Below, piece by piece: positions 44,546-55,188 of a DNA stretch of 64,000 bases. The notes beneath the pieces are model-generated. The model did no database searches and was not told the DNA's origin. It worked only from the letters and a program-made list of their open reading frames with translations. Positions within the stretch are counted from its first letter, which is position 1; each line of letters opens with the position of its first letter. The stretch is from Coprinellus micaceus (taxonomy: Eukaryota > Basidiomycota > Agaricomycetes > Agaricales > Psathyrellaceae), in the NCBI GenBank assembly GCA_951394405.1, contig OX596343.1:1426001-1490000 (forward strand), given 5' to 3'. The translations under genes and the position numbers were made by a program.

Positions 44546-47500
44546 ATGTCGTCAACGACAGCACCATCCCAGCGAGTCCGGCAGGCCTGGCGCGCCTTTG
44601 AACAGTGGCAAGCGCCCAAACGCACCGAGATGCAGCGCCAGTGCAATCTCTCATCATCATCCACCCCCACCAAACGCCGCGAGATCGAGGACAAACACTT
44701 CTTAACTGCACGCGAGGAGTGGCAACGCCGGCTCGCCAGCGCAGGGCTCAGGGACGAAGACTGGGGAACGATGTCGGCGGCGGAGACCAAGGCCGTCGAG
44801 CTCGCATTAGGTGGTGGTGGAGGAAGAGCAGGAGGAGCTGTGAATTCGAGTACCGCCGCCGCACCCGAGGAAGTATACGACAATTCGATGAGCTTGGTGC
44901 CCCACCCATCCGCCAGTAGCAGTGCCAACCCCGCCCTCCTCCAACCCCCACAACAGATCGGCAGTTCCTTCTCAACGAGCTCGATCACCAGCACCGCCAG
45001 CAGCTACGAGTTCGTGAGTCCCAGCGAGCTCGTGTCCGACGAGGACGAGGACGAGGACGATGATGGCGAGCAGTTTATGTTTCAAGTGGTGCGTTCTCCT
45101 CCTTCTCCTTTTCCTTCCCCGTCCCTCTCTCCCTCGCTCCCTCTCTCCCTCCCTCCTGTCCTAGGATCCACCCTCATCCACCCTCCCATCTACAGGCCGT
45201 AACAACAGCAGAACACGGCCTGCGCCACGAAGCCCGGCGATCTGCCTCTGCGTCCGAGGACGAGGGAGGCTCGTTCACCTACTCCACCGCCATGGCCAGC
45301 GCCAGCGCCAGCAACAACTACTATGGATCCGGATACGGACTCGCCTCCCCGACATCGACGACGAGCCAGTACCGGCCCTTCGACAACACCCCGAGCTACC
45401 ACCACTGGAGCAGCAGCGAGTCCTCATCGCGGCACCCCTCCGCACACGCCTCGCCCGCGCAGCCGCCCGCCAAGTCTTTCTTCTCTTCTTCCAATTCCAA
45501 CGCCAACTTCAACCCCCCAACACCAAGCGTATCAGCGATGTACTCCATCACCGCCACATCGTCCACATCCTCATCCTCCTCATCCTCCTTCGCCCCCAAA
45601 CCTGTTCCCGTACCTGCCGCAACCGCGATGACTAGCACCACCTCTTCGAGTGGCGGAGGCGGGTGGGCGGCGGCGGCGTCGGCCTATACGACCGTCTCCA
45701 GCCTGTCCCTCTTCGGGAGCTCACCCCCTGAGGCGGGGACCACCCAGACCTCCCGGCCCACCAAAGCCTCTTCCGCTTCTGCGTCGAAAGGCCCCTCGTC
45801 GTCGGCGTCGGCGTCGGTCTCGGCTTCTGCGCTCGTCCCCGCCTCCGCCTTCCACTCGGGGAATAGGGGCTCATCACACCTCGCCACTAAATCCGTCTCC
45901 GCGTCCAACCCCACGGCTCCAGGGACGTCGAGCGCCTCGTCGATGGCGATGGCGATCGTCCCCCGCCACGCCAGTCCCACGTATATCGGGCCCATCCTCG
46001 GCGCGTCGGGCGAGGACGAGGACGAGGACGATGATCGTGAACTTGGGGGGGAGCAGTATGCCGAGCAGTACGATGAAGTTGAAGTTGTTGAGGAAGCGGA
46101 GTTTGAGTTCCAGAAGTTCCAGACGCGCGCGCGGATCGAGAAGATCGTGGAGTTTCATAGGGAGGCGGCTGAGTTGGACGTGCGGCTTGTTGTGGAGATT
46201 GAGAGGATGCGGGCGAGTGTCGACGTGAGTTTCCTTCTCTCCATAATCCCCTTTTACCGATTACTGACGCACGGACATGCATTGGAAAACAGCACCTCCT
46301 CCTTGACGCCGAGAAAAAGCTCATCGAGGCGCACCACACCCAAATGCGCGCCCTCCAACAATCCAAAGAACTCGAGCGCAAACGGCTCGTCAAAGACGAA
46401 CGCAGGCGCCGGCGGCACCTTCTCACCGCCGCATCCGCCTCCTCCTCCACGTCTTCGCTCTCCCTCGCCCTCGTACCGCACTGGAATCCTAACCAACAAC
46501 CCTCCTCTCTCTCCCAGTCCGGCCGCACGGAGGGGAAATTAAAACGAAGCAGAGGCACGGAGTGGTTGGATGCGTATGAGGGGGCGGGGGGGAACTTCGA
46601 GGTGTCGATGCCTGGGGGTTTCGAGTTTGAGGAGGAGCCTGCGGCGGCGTACGATGCGGGCCACCACCACCACCAGGCCTCGTCCTCCTCTTCGTCGTCT
46701 CCGTACCCATACGCCCAGGCCCAGAACCAGAACCAGGCCCAGTACGCACACCACAATCCCTATCCCGACCTCCCGACCCCTCAAGGTCCGTACGCGGGCG
46801 AGTCGTACTCGTTCAACAACAACAGCAACAGCAGGCTCACCATCACAACAACAACAACAACAACGGGAGAGGGGTCCAGGGGCAGCAGCACTGGAGCCCC
46901 CCAACCCAGACGTTCTCCCCGCACTCCTCGAGCGCGAGCTCCTCCGCCAACGCATCCCCCGCGTCGTTCTGGGACTCGGCGCCGCTTCAGCCCGTTCATA
47001 CCCACACCCCAAGTGTCATCAACGGGGGTGGCGGTCCTGGTCCTGGTAATGCGAACCCCAGTGCTAATGCGAATGCCAATCCCAACGGCAGGGCCAGCGC
47101 AAGCATCCAAAACAACTCCCTCCTCCGCCGTCCGCCCACCGTAGGCGGCGGTAGACGCCCGCCCCCCTCGCAGTCCCCGCAGATCGCGCGCCCGAGGCCG
47201 ATGCCCGCGTGGAACCCGCAGCAGCTGGAGTATTCTGCGGAGGAGGATGAGGGGGAGGAGCCTCGGTATGAGGGGGAGTATGAGTGGGGCCCGGAGCCTG
47301 GGTATGGGCATCATGGACATCATGGGCAGGGTCAAGGGCATGGACATGGAGGGGGACAGGGAGCGGGGAGAGGAGGAGGGTACGAGGCGTACTCGCCGTA
47401 CGAGTCGGGTGCGGAGGAGTATGGGCATCACCACCACGCTCAGCACCAACAGCAAGGGTACCCCCAGCAACAGCAACAGCAACAGCAGCCTCCTCCCCCT

Positions 47501-50089
47501 CCCCAGGCGCCGATGTACGAGACGTTCCAGATGTCGGCTGCGTCGTTCACCGATGATGATGCGGGGTACGGTGGTGGTGCGCATGGGGCGGCGGGCGAGT
47601 TCTTTGGGGGTGGGGAGATGGATATCCCGATTTCGGATGAGTTGAGGGCGGCGATGAGTGGGTTTAGTTATGCCCCGGCTCAGGGTCAGGGAGAGTATAG
47701 CCCCAGAAGGAGGGAGGAACAGGAGGAGGGGGTGAAGGCGATGGGGAGGGAAAAGGCTGTGAGACGTGAGCAGCAGGAGTTCCAGGCTCAGCAGCAGCAG
47801 CAGCAACAGAGGAAGGGCGTCCCGATCAACAACACGTCGAGGAAGAGCTCGGATTTCGGGCGGGAAGATGGGAGTGGTAGCAAGAAGGGCAGCGTACCAG
47901 GGAGCTTGAAAAATGGTGCGGACGCGTTGAACAGTAGTACGAATACGCTGCATGGGGGCGTGATGAACAAGACCCCGACGACGACGAGTCCGCTTGCGAA
48001 CTTTATCCCGAGTAAGCTCGGGTTTGGGAGTTTTTGGGGTGGGAGGGGTGCTGCGGACCAGGCCCCTGCTCCGGTTGAGAAGCACGTGAAGGAGGAAGTG
48101 GTGGAGGAGGAGGATGCGGGGCTTAGTGAGGAGGATGGCGAGGGGGATTATGAGGATGGCGAGGAGGAGGAGGAGGAGGAGGAGAGTCGCGGTGGTGGAG
48201 GGTGGTTTGGTACCCAGTCGCAGAAGAAGCAAGCGCCGGCGCCTCCAGCGAAGAAGGCCGCTCCACCTCCCCCTGCACCTGCACCTGCACCTGCGCCCAC
48301 GACTGCGAAGGAGAGGAAGGCTCTTAGACTTCAGGCCGTTGCTGAGGCCAAGGCCAAGGCGGAAGAGGAGGCGCGGGTGGCCAAAGCGGCGGAGGAGGCT
48401 GAGGCTGCTCGGAAGGCGGCTGAGGCCGCGAAGGAGAAGGAGAAAGAAGCCAAGGCCGCTATTGCTGCTGCTGCTGCACCTCCTCCCGTTCCTGAGAAGA
48501 CGACGGGGAAGAAGACGAAGAAGCAGAAGCAGGCCGGGGGAAAGAAGGGTGGGAGTGCGAAGAGCGAGCCGGTACCCCCTCCCGCGCCTGCCCCTGCGCC
48601 TGCCCCCGTTGAGGAGAAGAAGAAGGCGCCGGTGGCGCTTGCGAACGCGAAGGAGAGCAGCAAGCAGGCTGGCGAGCAGGCGAAGAAGGGTCCGTCCTCC
48701 TCGTTGTCGAGCTCCGTGGTGAGCACTGGGTCGTCGGAGGGTGGTTGGGGAGAGGCGTCTTCGACCCCACGCCCATCGGCTGCATCGATCAAGGCGCAGG
48801 CGGGGTGGGGAGATAAGGCTCAGCAGCAGCAGCCGGACGTCTTGGGTAACAGTGGGATGTTGAGGAAGCAGGCGGTGATGCATCAGGCGCAGCACAAGCA
48901 GGAGGCGAAGGGTGCCACTGGTGGGAAAGGGAGCGGGGGACCTACGATCGATACGTCCCCGTTGCCCGATGACCTGAGGGCGTCGTTGTGGAGTCGTGCT
49001 ACCTCCAGGGCCACTGACACCCCTGTATCTGCGACAACACCAACTGCGGCCAGTACACCAACTGCAGCCAACTCTGGGTGGAAGCTCGGTGGGTCCAAGG
49101 CGAGGAGGGGTTCAGACGGTGCAACAAACCCTTTGCAGTCGTCCACGCCCCAGGCTGGGTTCGCGAAGGTGGGATCGTCCAGGAAGGCGCGGAATGGCCT
49201 CTCATCCGCGCCGAAGACTGTGACGCTTGAAGAAGTCTCGGATGAGGAAGCCGACGCGCCTTTGGAAGGCAGCCTTGGGGTGGAGTCGAGGTACCTCCTT
49301 GAGTCGACTGAGGAGATACTCCAGAGGCAGCAGCAGGAGATCGCGCACCCCCGTCCGAGCATGCCCCCGTCGAGCTACAACAACTTCTTCGGCAACGACC
49401 ACTACGATGAGGGGTTCGCCTCGTCAGCCAATAGCAGCTACGCCCCACAGACGCCTTCCACCGCCCCCACGTCTCCCGATGATGTCCCTCCGATGTCGAA
49501 CGAAGAGCTCTTCTTCAGTGCCACGAAGAACTTGAAGACGCAGAAGGCGATGAACGGCCAGAACGGGGGTCATTCGAGCTCGGCTTCTGGGTTTGCGAGC
49601 GACTGGGACGCGACTGTGAAGCAGAAGCGCCCGAGGTGGAGCACAACCACGAGTGGGATGCGTCCAGCGTCGTCCGCGACTGTGGGTCCGGGAGCTGGTG
49701 GGCCTGCACAGTCCGCCTTCAGGTACCAGTCCAGCCTTGCTCCATCACGCATGGCTGCGCCGACGTCGTCGTCAGAGTCGGATGACCTGACTTCTCCGAT
49801 TGGCGTGATCCCTGGCGGTTTCCCGTCAGCACCTCGGGGTAGCATGGGTGGCAGCAGTGCGGGTAGTGGAAGCGGGAGTTCGATGAGTGCAAGGGAGCAG
49901 ATGAGAGCCGCCGCCGCCGCGGGCGGAGGGAGGGCCGCGACTTCCACGTCCAACGTGCCTTCGAACTTTGGTTATGGAGGTCGCCAGCCCGTAGACGCCA
50001 GTAGCGCCGATAATGCTCTACTGGAACGCTTCATGCAGGATCAGCGCCAGGAAGGAATGAGGCGGGCTGCTGCTACTAAAATATTCTGA
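44546..50089 (+). CDS. large low-complexity/coiled-coil protein, one junction unresolved
   Basis: Hypothetical protein of roughly 1.7-1.8 thousand residues. Firm exons: 44546-45088, 45196-46224, and 46293 to about 46785. The final frame then runs to 50089. Exon 1 has a compact helical part (RVRQAWRAFEQWQAP, REEWQRRLASAGLRDEDW). Exons 2-3 join across VEIERMRASVD/HLLLDAEKKLIEAHH to form a coiled coil. The rest is Gln-, Gly-, Ser-, Pro- and Ala/Lys/Glu-rich and ends NALLERFMQDQRQEGMRR. Between 46786 and about 46900 the reading frame must change inside CAA/CAG repeats. An intron from 46786 (GTCCGT) to near 46871 would fit, as would an indel. There is a TATA box upstream and no recognised domain. 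The long minus-strand ORF (46781-48895) is a shadow. Confidence 0.68.
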
Positions 50090-51600
50090 TTTATTGCTTT
50101 CTTTTTCTGCATGTTCACTCGGACCATGGATACCGTCTATGCGCACCTTATGCTCTTCTCCCTTTTTTTTCTATGCCATATGAAGCTTTCTCTCTTTCTT
50201 CGTCGGTGGTTTCGCCCATTCGACGCCCTGTATTTATTATTGGCTCGGGTTCTTCTCTTCTTGCCTCCGCGTTCTTGTTGTCTCTTCGCTTTCGAGCTAT
50301 CTTCAAGTGTTGTATTTATGTATGTATCTGTGCTCTCGTTGTCTGACATCTCCCAAAAGTACTTTGTATGCGTTACTTATCTTGTTCTGTACCCTATATC
50401 CAGTCTGTAGCAGTGCTTCATTCTCCCTCCCTTTCATCACCTCCGCCAATAGATTTCCCCCTCCTAACATACGCACCATCTAGTAGTAGCCGTGTAGTAG
50501 TCGTAGTGTAAACCCTGGAACAATGCCGATCATATATGCCTTGAACAGATCTGAAATTTCTGGCCAAATCTGACGATGGGACTGAACAGGGGGAGGAAGG
50601 GGGTGTTAGGATGGTGGAGTGAGGATTCTGCTGACTGTGGCTTGAAGGTATCAGCCTCGATATAACTGTGGGCTCGAGGGTCATCTCGACCCCATCCTTT
50701 CCCCACCTTGTCACTCAATTACACCCCGTTTTCATTTGAGAAAACGTGTATCTAATTTGCCGGCAACGTCAGTTACGGATGAACCCATCGAAGCCATCTT
50801 GCCTTCTTGAGGTGATCATATGGCGCCTGTGCTTTGATTCGGTGTGGGGTTTGAATGGACAGTCTATTTCACATCTCACTGTGACGAATACTTCGTAGTC
50901 AGGTGAACGGCCTTCTATAGGTAGATGGTCGATAAAGCCTAATCTTCCCCTCACTCTCGCCAATCTAGATCGATGCGGTTGACGAGAAATGCCCTGCGGG
51001 ACATCCAGTTCGGCGGTGCGACGGCGCGGTAGTAGCCAAGACCCAGCATTGACAAACTTTTCCCCCTCCCGTAGTCTTCCATGCGCCAGTCATTCAGTTT
51101 CCCTCGATCTCGACCGCGCACTGCGCCAGCCAGCTTGCGCCAAGGTTGTGGGCGGCGGACCACCCCAGCGGTTCATCGATCCCTTGTGCGATAATTCGTC
51201 GGCAATGTAGGGACACCTCTCTCGGAGAACAAGGGGGCTATGGGAGGAATGCAGGTAGGACCGAGTCTTCGGCGCCGCTGCCCCAGAGGCATTTCAGTGG
51301 GCAGTGTCGATTTTCATCGGTTCGACGTTAAGCGCCCAAGTCAAAGGGCTGATCCCTCGTTCCCGCGCGTTACAACCGTCATTGTCAAGGTAGAATGGAG
51401 ATTGATGCAAAGCTCTGCCATGTACGTTTCGGAGCGTACGCGATCCCTTAGCTCCGAGTGAAATTCCCTGCCCACGGCGGTGTCGCTGGGGAAATTCCTG
51501 ACCGCTTGCGACTCTCGGGGCAATGTTCGACAGCCCGATGGCAGTGAGCGCGATAGAGAATGAATCATAGCTCGACGAGCGCCCAAGCCTTGCGAACAGG
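50090..51600. other. 1.5-kb intergenic, no gene seen
   Basis: Begins with a T-rich 3' flank of the preceding gene (to about 50400). The remainder has only short incoherent frames. A GGGCGCTTA motif occurs on the minus strand at 51329-51337. Confidence 0.5.
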
Positions 51601-51607
51601 TATAAGG
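51601..51607 (+). promoter_or_regulatory. possible TATA element for the 7-TM gene
   Basis: TATAAGG lies 46 bases upstream of the ATG at 51653, which would leave a very short 5' UTR. Confidence 0.4.
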
Positions 51608-51652
51608 GGGCTCCGAGGTGCGAAGGGCGTTAAGTATTCAGCATATTCCCCA

Positions 51653-52939
51653 ATGACGACCAAGGAAGACCTCGCATACACGTACACTGAGGCTGGAAAT
51701 GCCATTGCCCGTGCTATGCTCGCTTACGTGACGATAAGGCTCGTCGTATTCGGTGAGCACCATTTACTGAAGCTTGCCCTGGTAGCGTTCGGTTGATCGA
51801 GTTACATTCCCTAGGCATCCAAATCTTCATGTGTGCCTATGGTCTGACGGTGTTCCTTGAGACCCCAAAATCAGCTCGCCAAGGACGACTGCCTTACATC
51901 ATAGTCAACTTCACGTTTCTCGTCCTAAGTGGCGTCTCGAGTTTTGCGGATCTGCACTATTTCTTCATCACCACCTTCTATTCAACGTCGCCCGAAGACT
52001 TCATTATTAAAAGGGAAAGCCAGAACGACTGGTTGGGCTTTGCCGCAGGAGTTCTCTGCGTCCTAATTAGCCTTATTGGCGATGGTCTAATGGTGAGTTT
52101 GAACCCCCCCCGAAATACTGCCACACCAATTGCACTTACTGAACGTACCGTGTCCCCAGTTGTACCGATGCTGCGTCGTATGGTGTGATAAGCGCCTGGT
52201 CTGGGTGCTCCCGGCGCTTATTTACATCGCATCAATTGGTAAGCAACTTCAAAACCCCAAGCCTCGTGGAAAACTGATCTTTTCCACCAATATTGCAGTC
52301 TTCTCAATTCTCTTTTTACATCCCATGATCGAAGATGTCAAGGCTGCGTGGACTAATCTAACATTCGGATCGCTGTGGACCTTCTCGTCCGTGGCCATGA
52401 GCATCCTGGTGACAGCGCTAATCGGCTTCCGTCTCATTCAAGCTCGACTCCGGTTCTCGAGTCTCGGACTGGCGGACACGAGCGGAAAGTCGTCAATGTA
52501 TACGGGCGTTCTGGCGATCCTCATCGAGTCGGCACTGCCCTTCACAGTCATCGGAATTGGGTACGCCATCATCTTGGCGGTAACACAACCGTACCAGAAC
52601 GACGTGTTGAAGAAGGAATCCGCGAACTATGTTTTCTCTGCCCTCTACTTCTCTTTTGCGGTACGTTTGTCCGGCTAACCCCCGAAGGTGGATCCTAATG
52701 TAAACCTACCCAAGGCCGTTTCACCACAGATGATTATATTCCGAGTAACGACTGGAAGGTCGTGGACAGGAAGTCTCATTAGAGGAGCTTCGGAAGCGGG
52801 ATTGTCTCATGGAATCGTCTTCGCGCGAGACCCCAATAACGCAGGAGAAGATTCTCAGCTGTCTGGTTCAGATCCCGAAATTGTAGCAATGTCCTCCAGT
52901 GATATCCAGGACCGGGGGGTGGTCGAGAAGACGGCGTAG
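51653..52939 (+). CDS. orphan seven-transmembrane protein (Agaricomycete type)
   Basis: Five exons: 51653-51752, 51815-52092, 52160-52238, 52299-52660 and 52715-52939, giving 347 aa. Hydrophobic segments: ARAMLAYVTIRLVVFGIQIFM, PYIIVNFTFLVLSGVSSFADL, WLGFAAGVLCVLISLIGDGLM, LVWVLPALIYIASIVFSILFL, LWTFSSVAMSILVTALIGF, SSMYTGVLAILIESALPFTV with IGIGYAIILAV, and SANYVFSALYFSFAAVSPQMI. The LYRCCVVW block after a helix and the long extracellular loop with LHYFF are typical of the plasma-membrane 7-TM families abundant in mushroom-forming fungi, which are often treated as receptor-like with unknown ligands. The cytosolic tail is about 60 residues, Ser/Asp-rich, and a candidate for phosphorylation. 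All exon phases agree. Receptor function is not shown by the sequence. Confidence 0.82.
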
Positions 52940-53028
52940 ATAGGTCACCTGCGGACCGGTATTAATTTATTGTTCTCAGATACATATCATATACTGCTAC
53001 AGTCCCATACAGACTCCTATGCACGACA

Positions 53029-53941
53029 TTACGAGAAAACTGAACCCCATAACCTCGAAAGAATTCCCTTTGGCTCTGGTTCGTCATCATAGCTGAGGTA
53101 AACGCTGCCATGCGTCGTTTTGGCATTAACTTCGTCCCCGGCCCATGTGTCGTAGGGGAAGTGGGATTCGTCAAACTCCCCTATGAATAACCGTGTCATC
53201 TTTTCCTCCTCCTTGCTATAGCGCACCCTGCTCCTCACTTCATCAGAAAGTTTGGCGGATCCGTATTCGTACTCAGCGTTGACCAAGCCCTTGAACGAGC
53301 GAGGTATGCGGACGGAGATGTGGCTATGATAGCCAGCTAATCTGATCTTCGCTGGGAGGCGGGTCATCGCACCATTGGGACTGGGGCCGTCATGCTAATG
53401 AACGGGGTGACGCTGAGCTATCGAACGCTTGCTGACGATTGAAGGGTACGGACCAATTTGAACTTCACAGCCCCGTGAACGGTTTCTGCCTCGAACAATG
53501 CGGCTGCTCGCCCTGAGCTCAACCCATCGCCCTCGGATGGAATCAAGGTAACATCGATAGAGAGCGCTCCATGGTGACCTTTGATATACAGGTGCTTCCT
53601 GGAGTCCTCACTTTCTTCCGGAAGGAGGGGCGAGAGGAATAGTGCTGGGATGACAACTCGGGGGTCTATCACCCATACACCTTTCACTTCACCATGTTGC
53701 CTCGATATCGAAACATGGTTTGTTGGTGTAGGCGGTAGAGGTGGAAGTGGCGAACCGGACGATGAAGAGGATGAGGGAGTGGGCGGCTGCGGCGCAGATT
53801 TCAGGGCAGCGTCGTAGGAGGGAGGAGATTGGTCGGGCGCCTACAGGAGGAGTAAGTAGTCCGCTAACATCTAACGCGTCGACAACTCACCGCGCCGCGA
53901 TCCTTCGTTTTAAGCTCGTTGGATGAATTGGGGAGGATCAT
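53029..53941 (-). CDS. DUF7330-like protein, copy 3
   Basis: 267-aa protein, exons 53941-53891, 53840-53454 and 53394-53029, with introns in the same positions and phases as at 20218-21143. It is very close to copy 1: MILPNSSNELKTKDRGA against MILIPPSALKTKDRET, and near-identical stretches around TNHVSISRQ, VKGVWVIDPR, SEDSRKHLYIKG, SEGDGLSSGRAAA, GLVNAEYEYGSAKLSDEVRSR and DTWAGDEVNAKT. It is shorter at the C-terminus (ends GSVFS). It lies in inverted orientation 32 kb from copy 1, and the upstream region also matches (GGTATA, CTACGTCTTGCG, GCTGCGGGTCCTAGA), so the duplication included the promoter. Function unknown. Confidence 0.82.
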
Positions 53942-55188
53942 GGTGTATGGGTATAGGTGAGAGGGTGCGAGAGGGTTCCTGGTAACGCAAGACGTAGATG
54001 TATACCAATGCCACTCTAGGACCCGCAGCAGCACTGCCGGTTTGCAACTGATCTCACGCTCAGCCCCCGAACCTGAAGGCTTATGGGACATGGATAGAAG
54101 CTTCCCAACAAGAGAAACGGGGTCTAAGGCCTAGACCATGAGCTGCAATGGACTCTCAATCATAATGCCACGGATTCAATCGCCCTCATTGCAGTGAGGC
54201 GCATGGGCCGCACAAGCGTGTGAAGCCAGAGGAACCAGGGGGAGGCAGTCATGCCGACTCCAATAGAGCATAGGCAGAATTTCTCCTGCATTCGGGTTGA
54301 GACTTCAGGCTACTTCAGGGCAAAAATAGATGAGCTGATAGCACGTATAGACTGGCGTAAGTGGCGCATACTCACCTGAAGTAGAGATCTCCTGCCGGTA
54401 CATCGAAATGACGTCACTCGACCCCTAAAATCGTGGTCCGGCTGCGATTTCGAGACCTTCATAAGAGATGGAATGGTCATCGTCGTACTCCACTCAGCTC
54501 TCTACAGCTCCAGCTGCACCCTTTCAAGATGCCCACAAACGTATCGTCGAATTACAACGTCTTGTTGTACTTCATTGCAATGTGAGCTCTGTTCGCATCT
54601 CCACCGCAGTACTTCAAAAGTTGATGGCTTCGGCGCAGTTTTATACCACCTTTCTCAGTCTTCATGAGTGAGTGGAGCGTCGAGGCCGCTCAAGTAGAAG
54701 AGCTGATCGTGTTGTTTTTGTAGAGCGAGGTTGCGCGGCGGGTGAGTTGGAGCGATATAGCGAATAGGACGCAACCAGTTGAACGAAGGTAACACAGATT
54801 TCTGGATTAACATCCTTCTATGGATCTTGGGATGGATACCTGGTGTAATTCACGCGTGGTAAGAGATCCCTTCTTCCCTGGGGTAATTTTGTTCCAACCT
54901 TTTCACAGGTGGATCATATCGAAATACGAGACAACGAAAACATACATTCACTAGTGATGATAAGACAGACATGCAAGCCCTGTGCATTCTTGTACCCATT
55001 AGCCATCATGACGTTGACAGTGCCACGGTCGTAACTCAGTACTCACCTGTAGGCTGTCACCCTTGATTTGCCACAATTCGTGACTTCATGTCTTCAGCAG
55101 CGAGGTGAACGGGAATTAAGTGACCATCCATTTAGAAAGCATAAAAAGCATGTACAGCGAAAGGTCGAGAAAGCATAAGAAACGTACG
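53942..55188. other. 1.2-kb intergenic, nothing recognised beyond the promoter of copy 3
   Basis: The first about 120 bases are the duplicated promoter block of the DUF7330-like gene. The rest has no ORF or RNA gene I can support. Confidence 0.5.

Noticed and set aside
46781..48895. 704-residue open frame on the minus strand
   Set aside because: It lies antisense to the strongly structured plus-strand gene, is Leu/Arg-rich, and its composition mirrors the Gln/Ala/Glu/Lys repeats of the sense strand. A shadow frame.
54468..54671. 67-residue plus-strand frame
   Set aside because: Low support, no homology seen, isolated in intergenic DNA.
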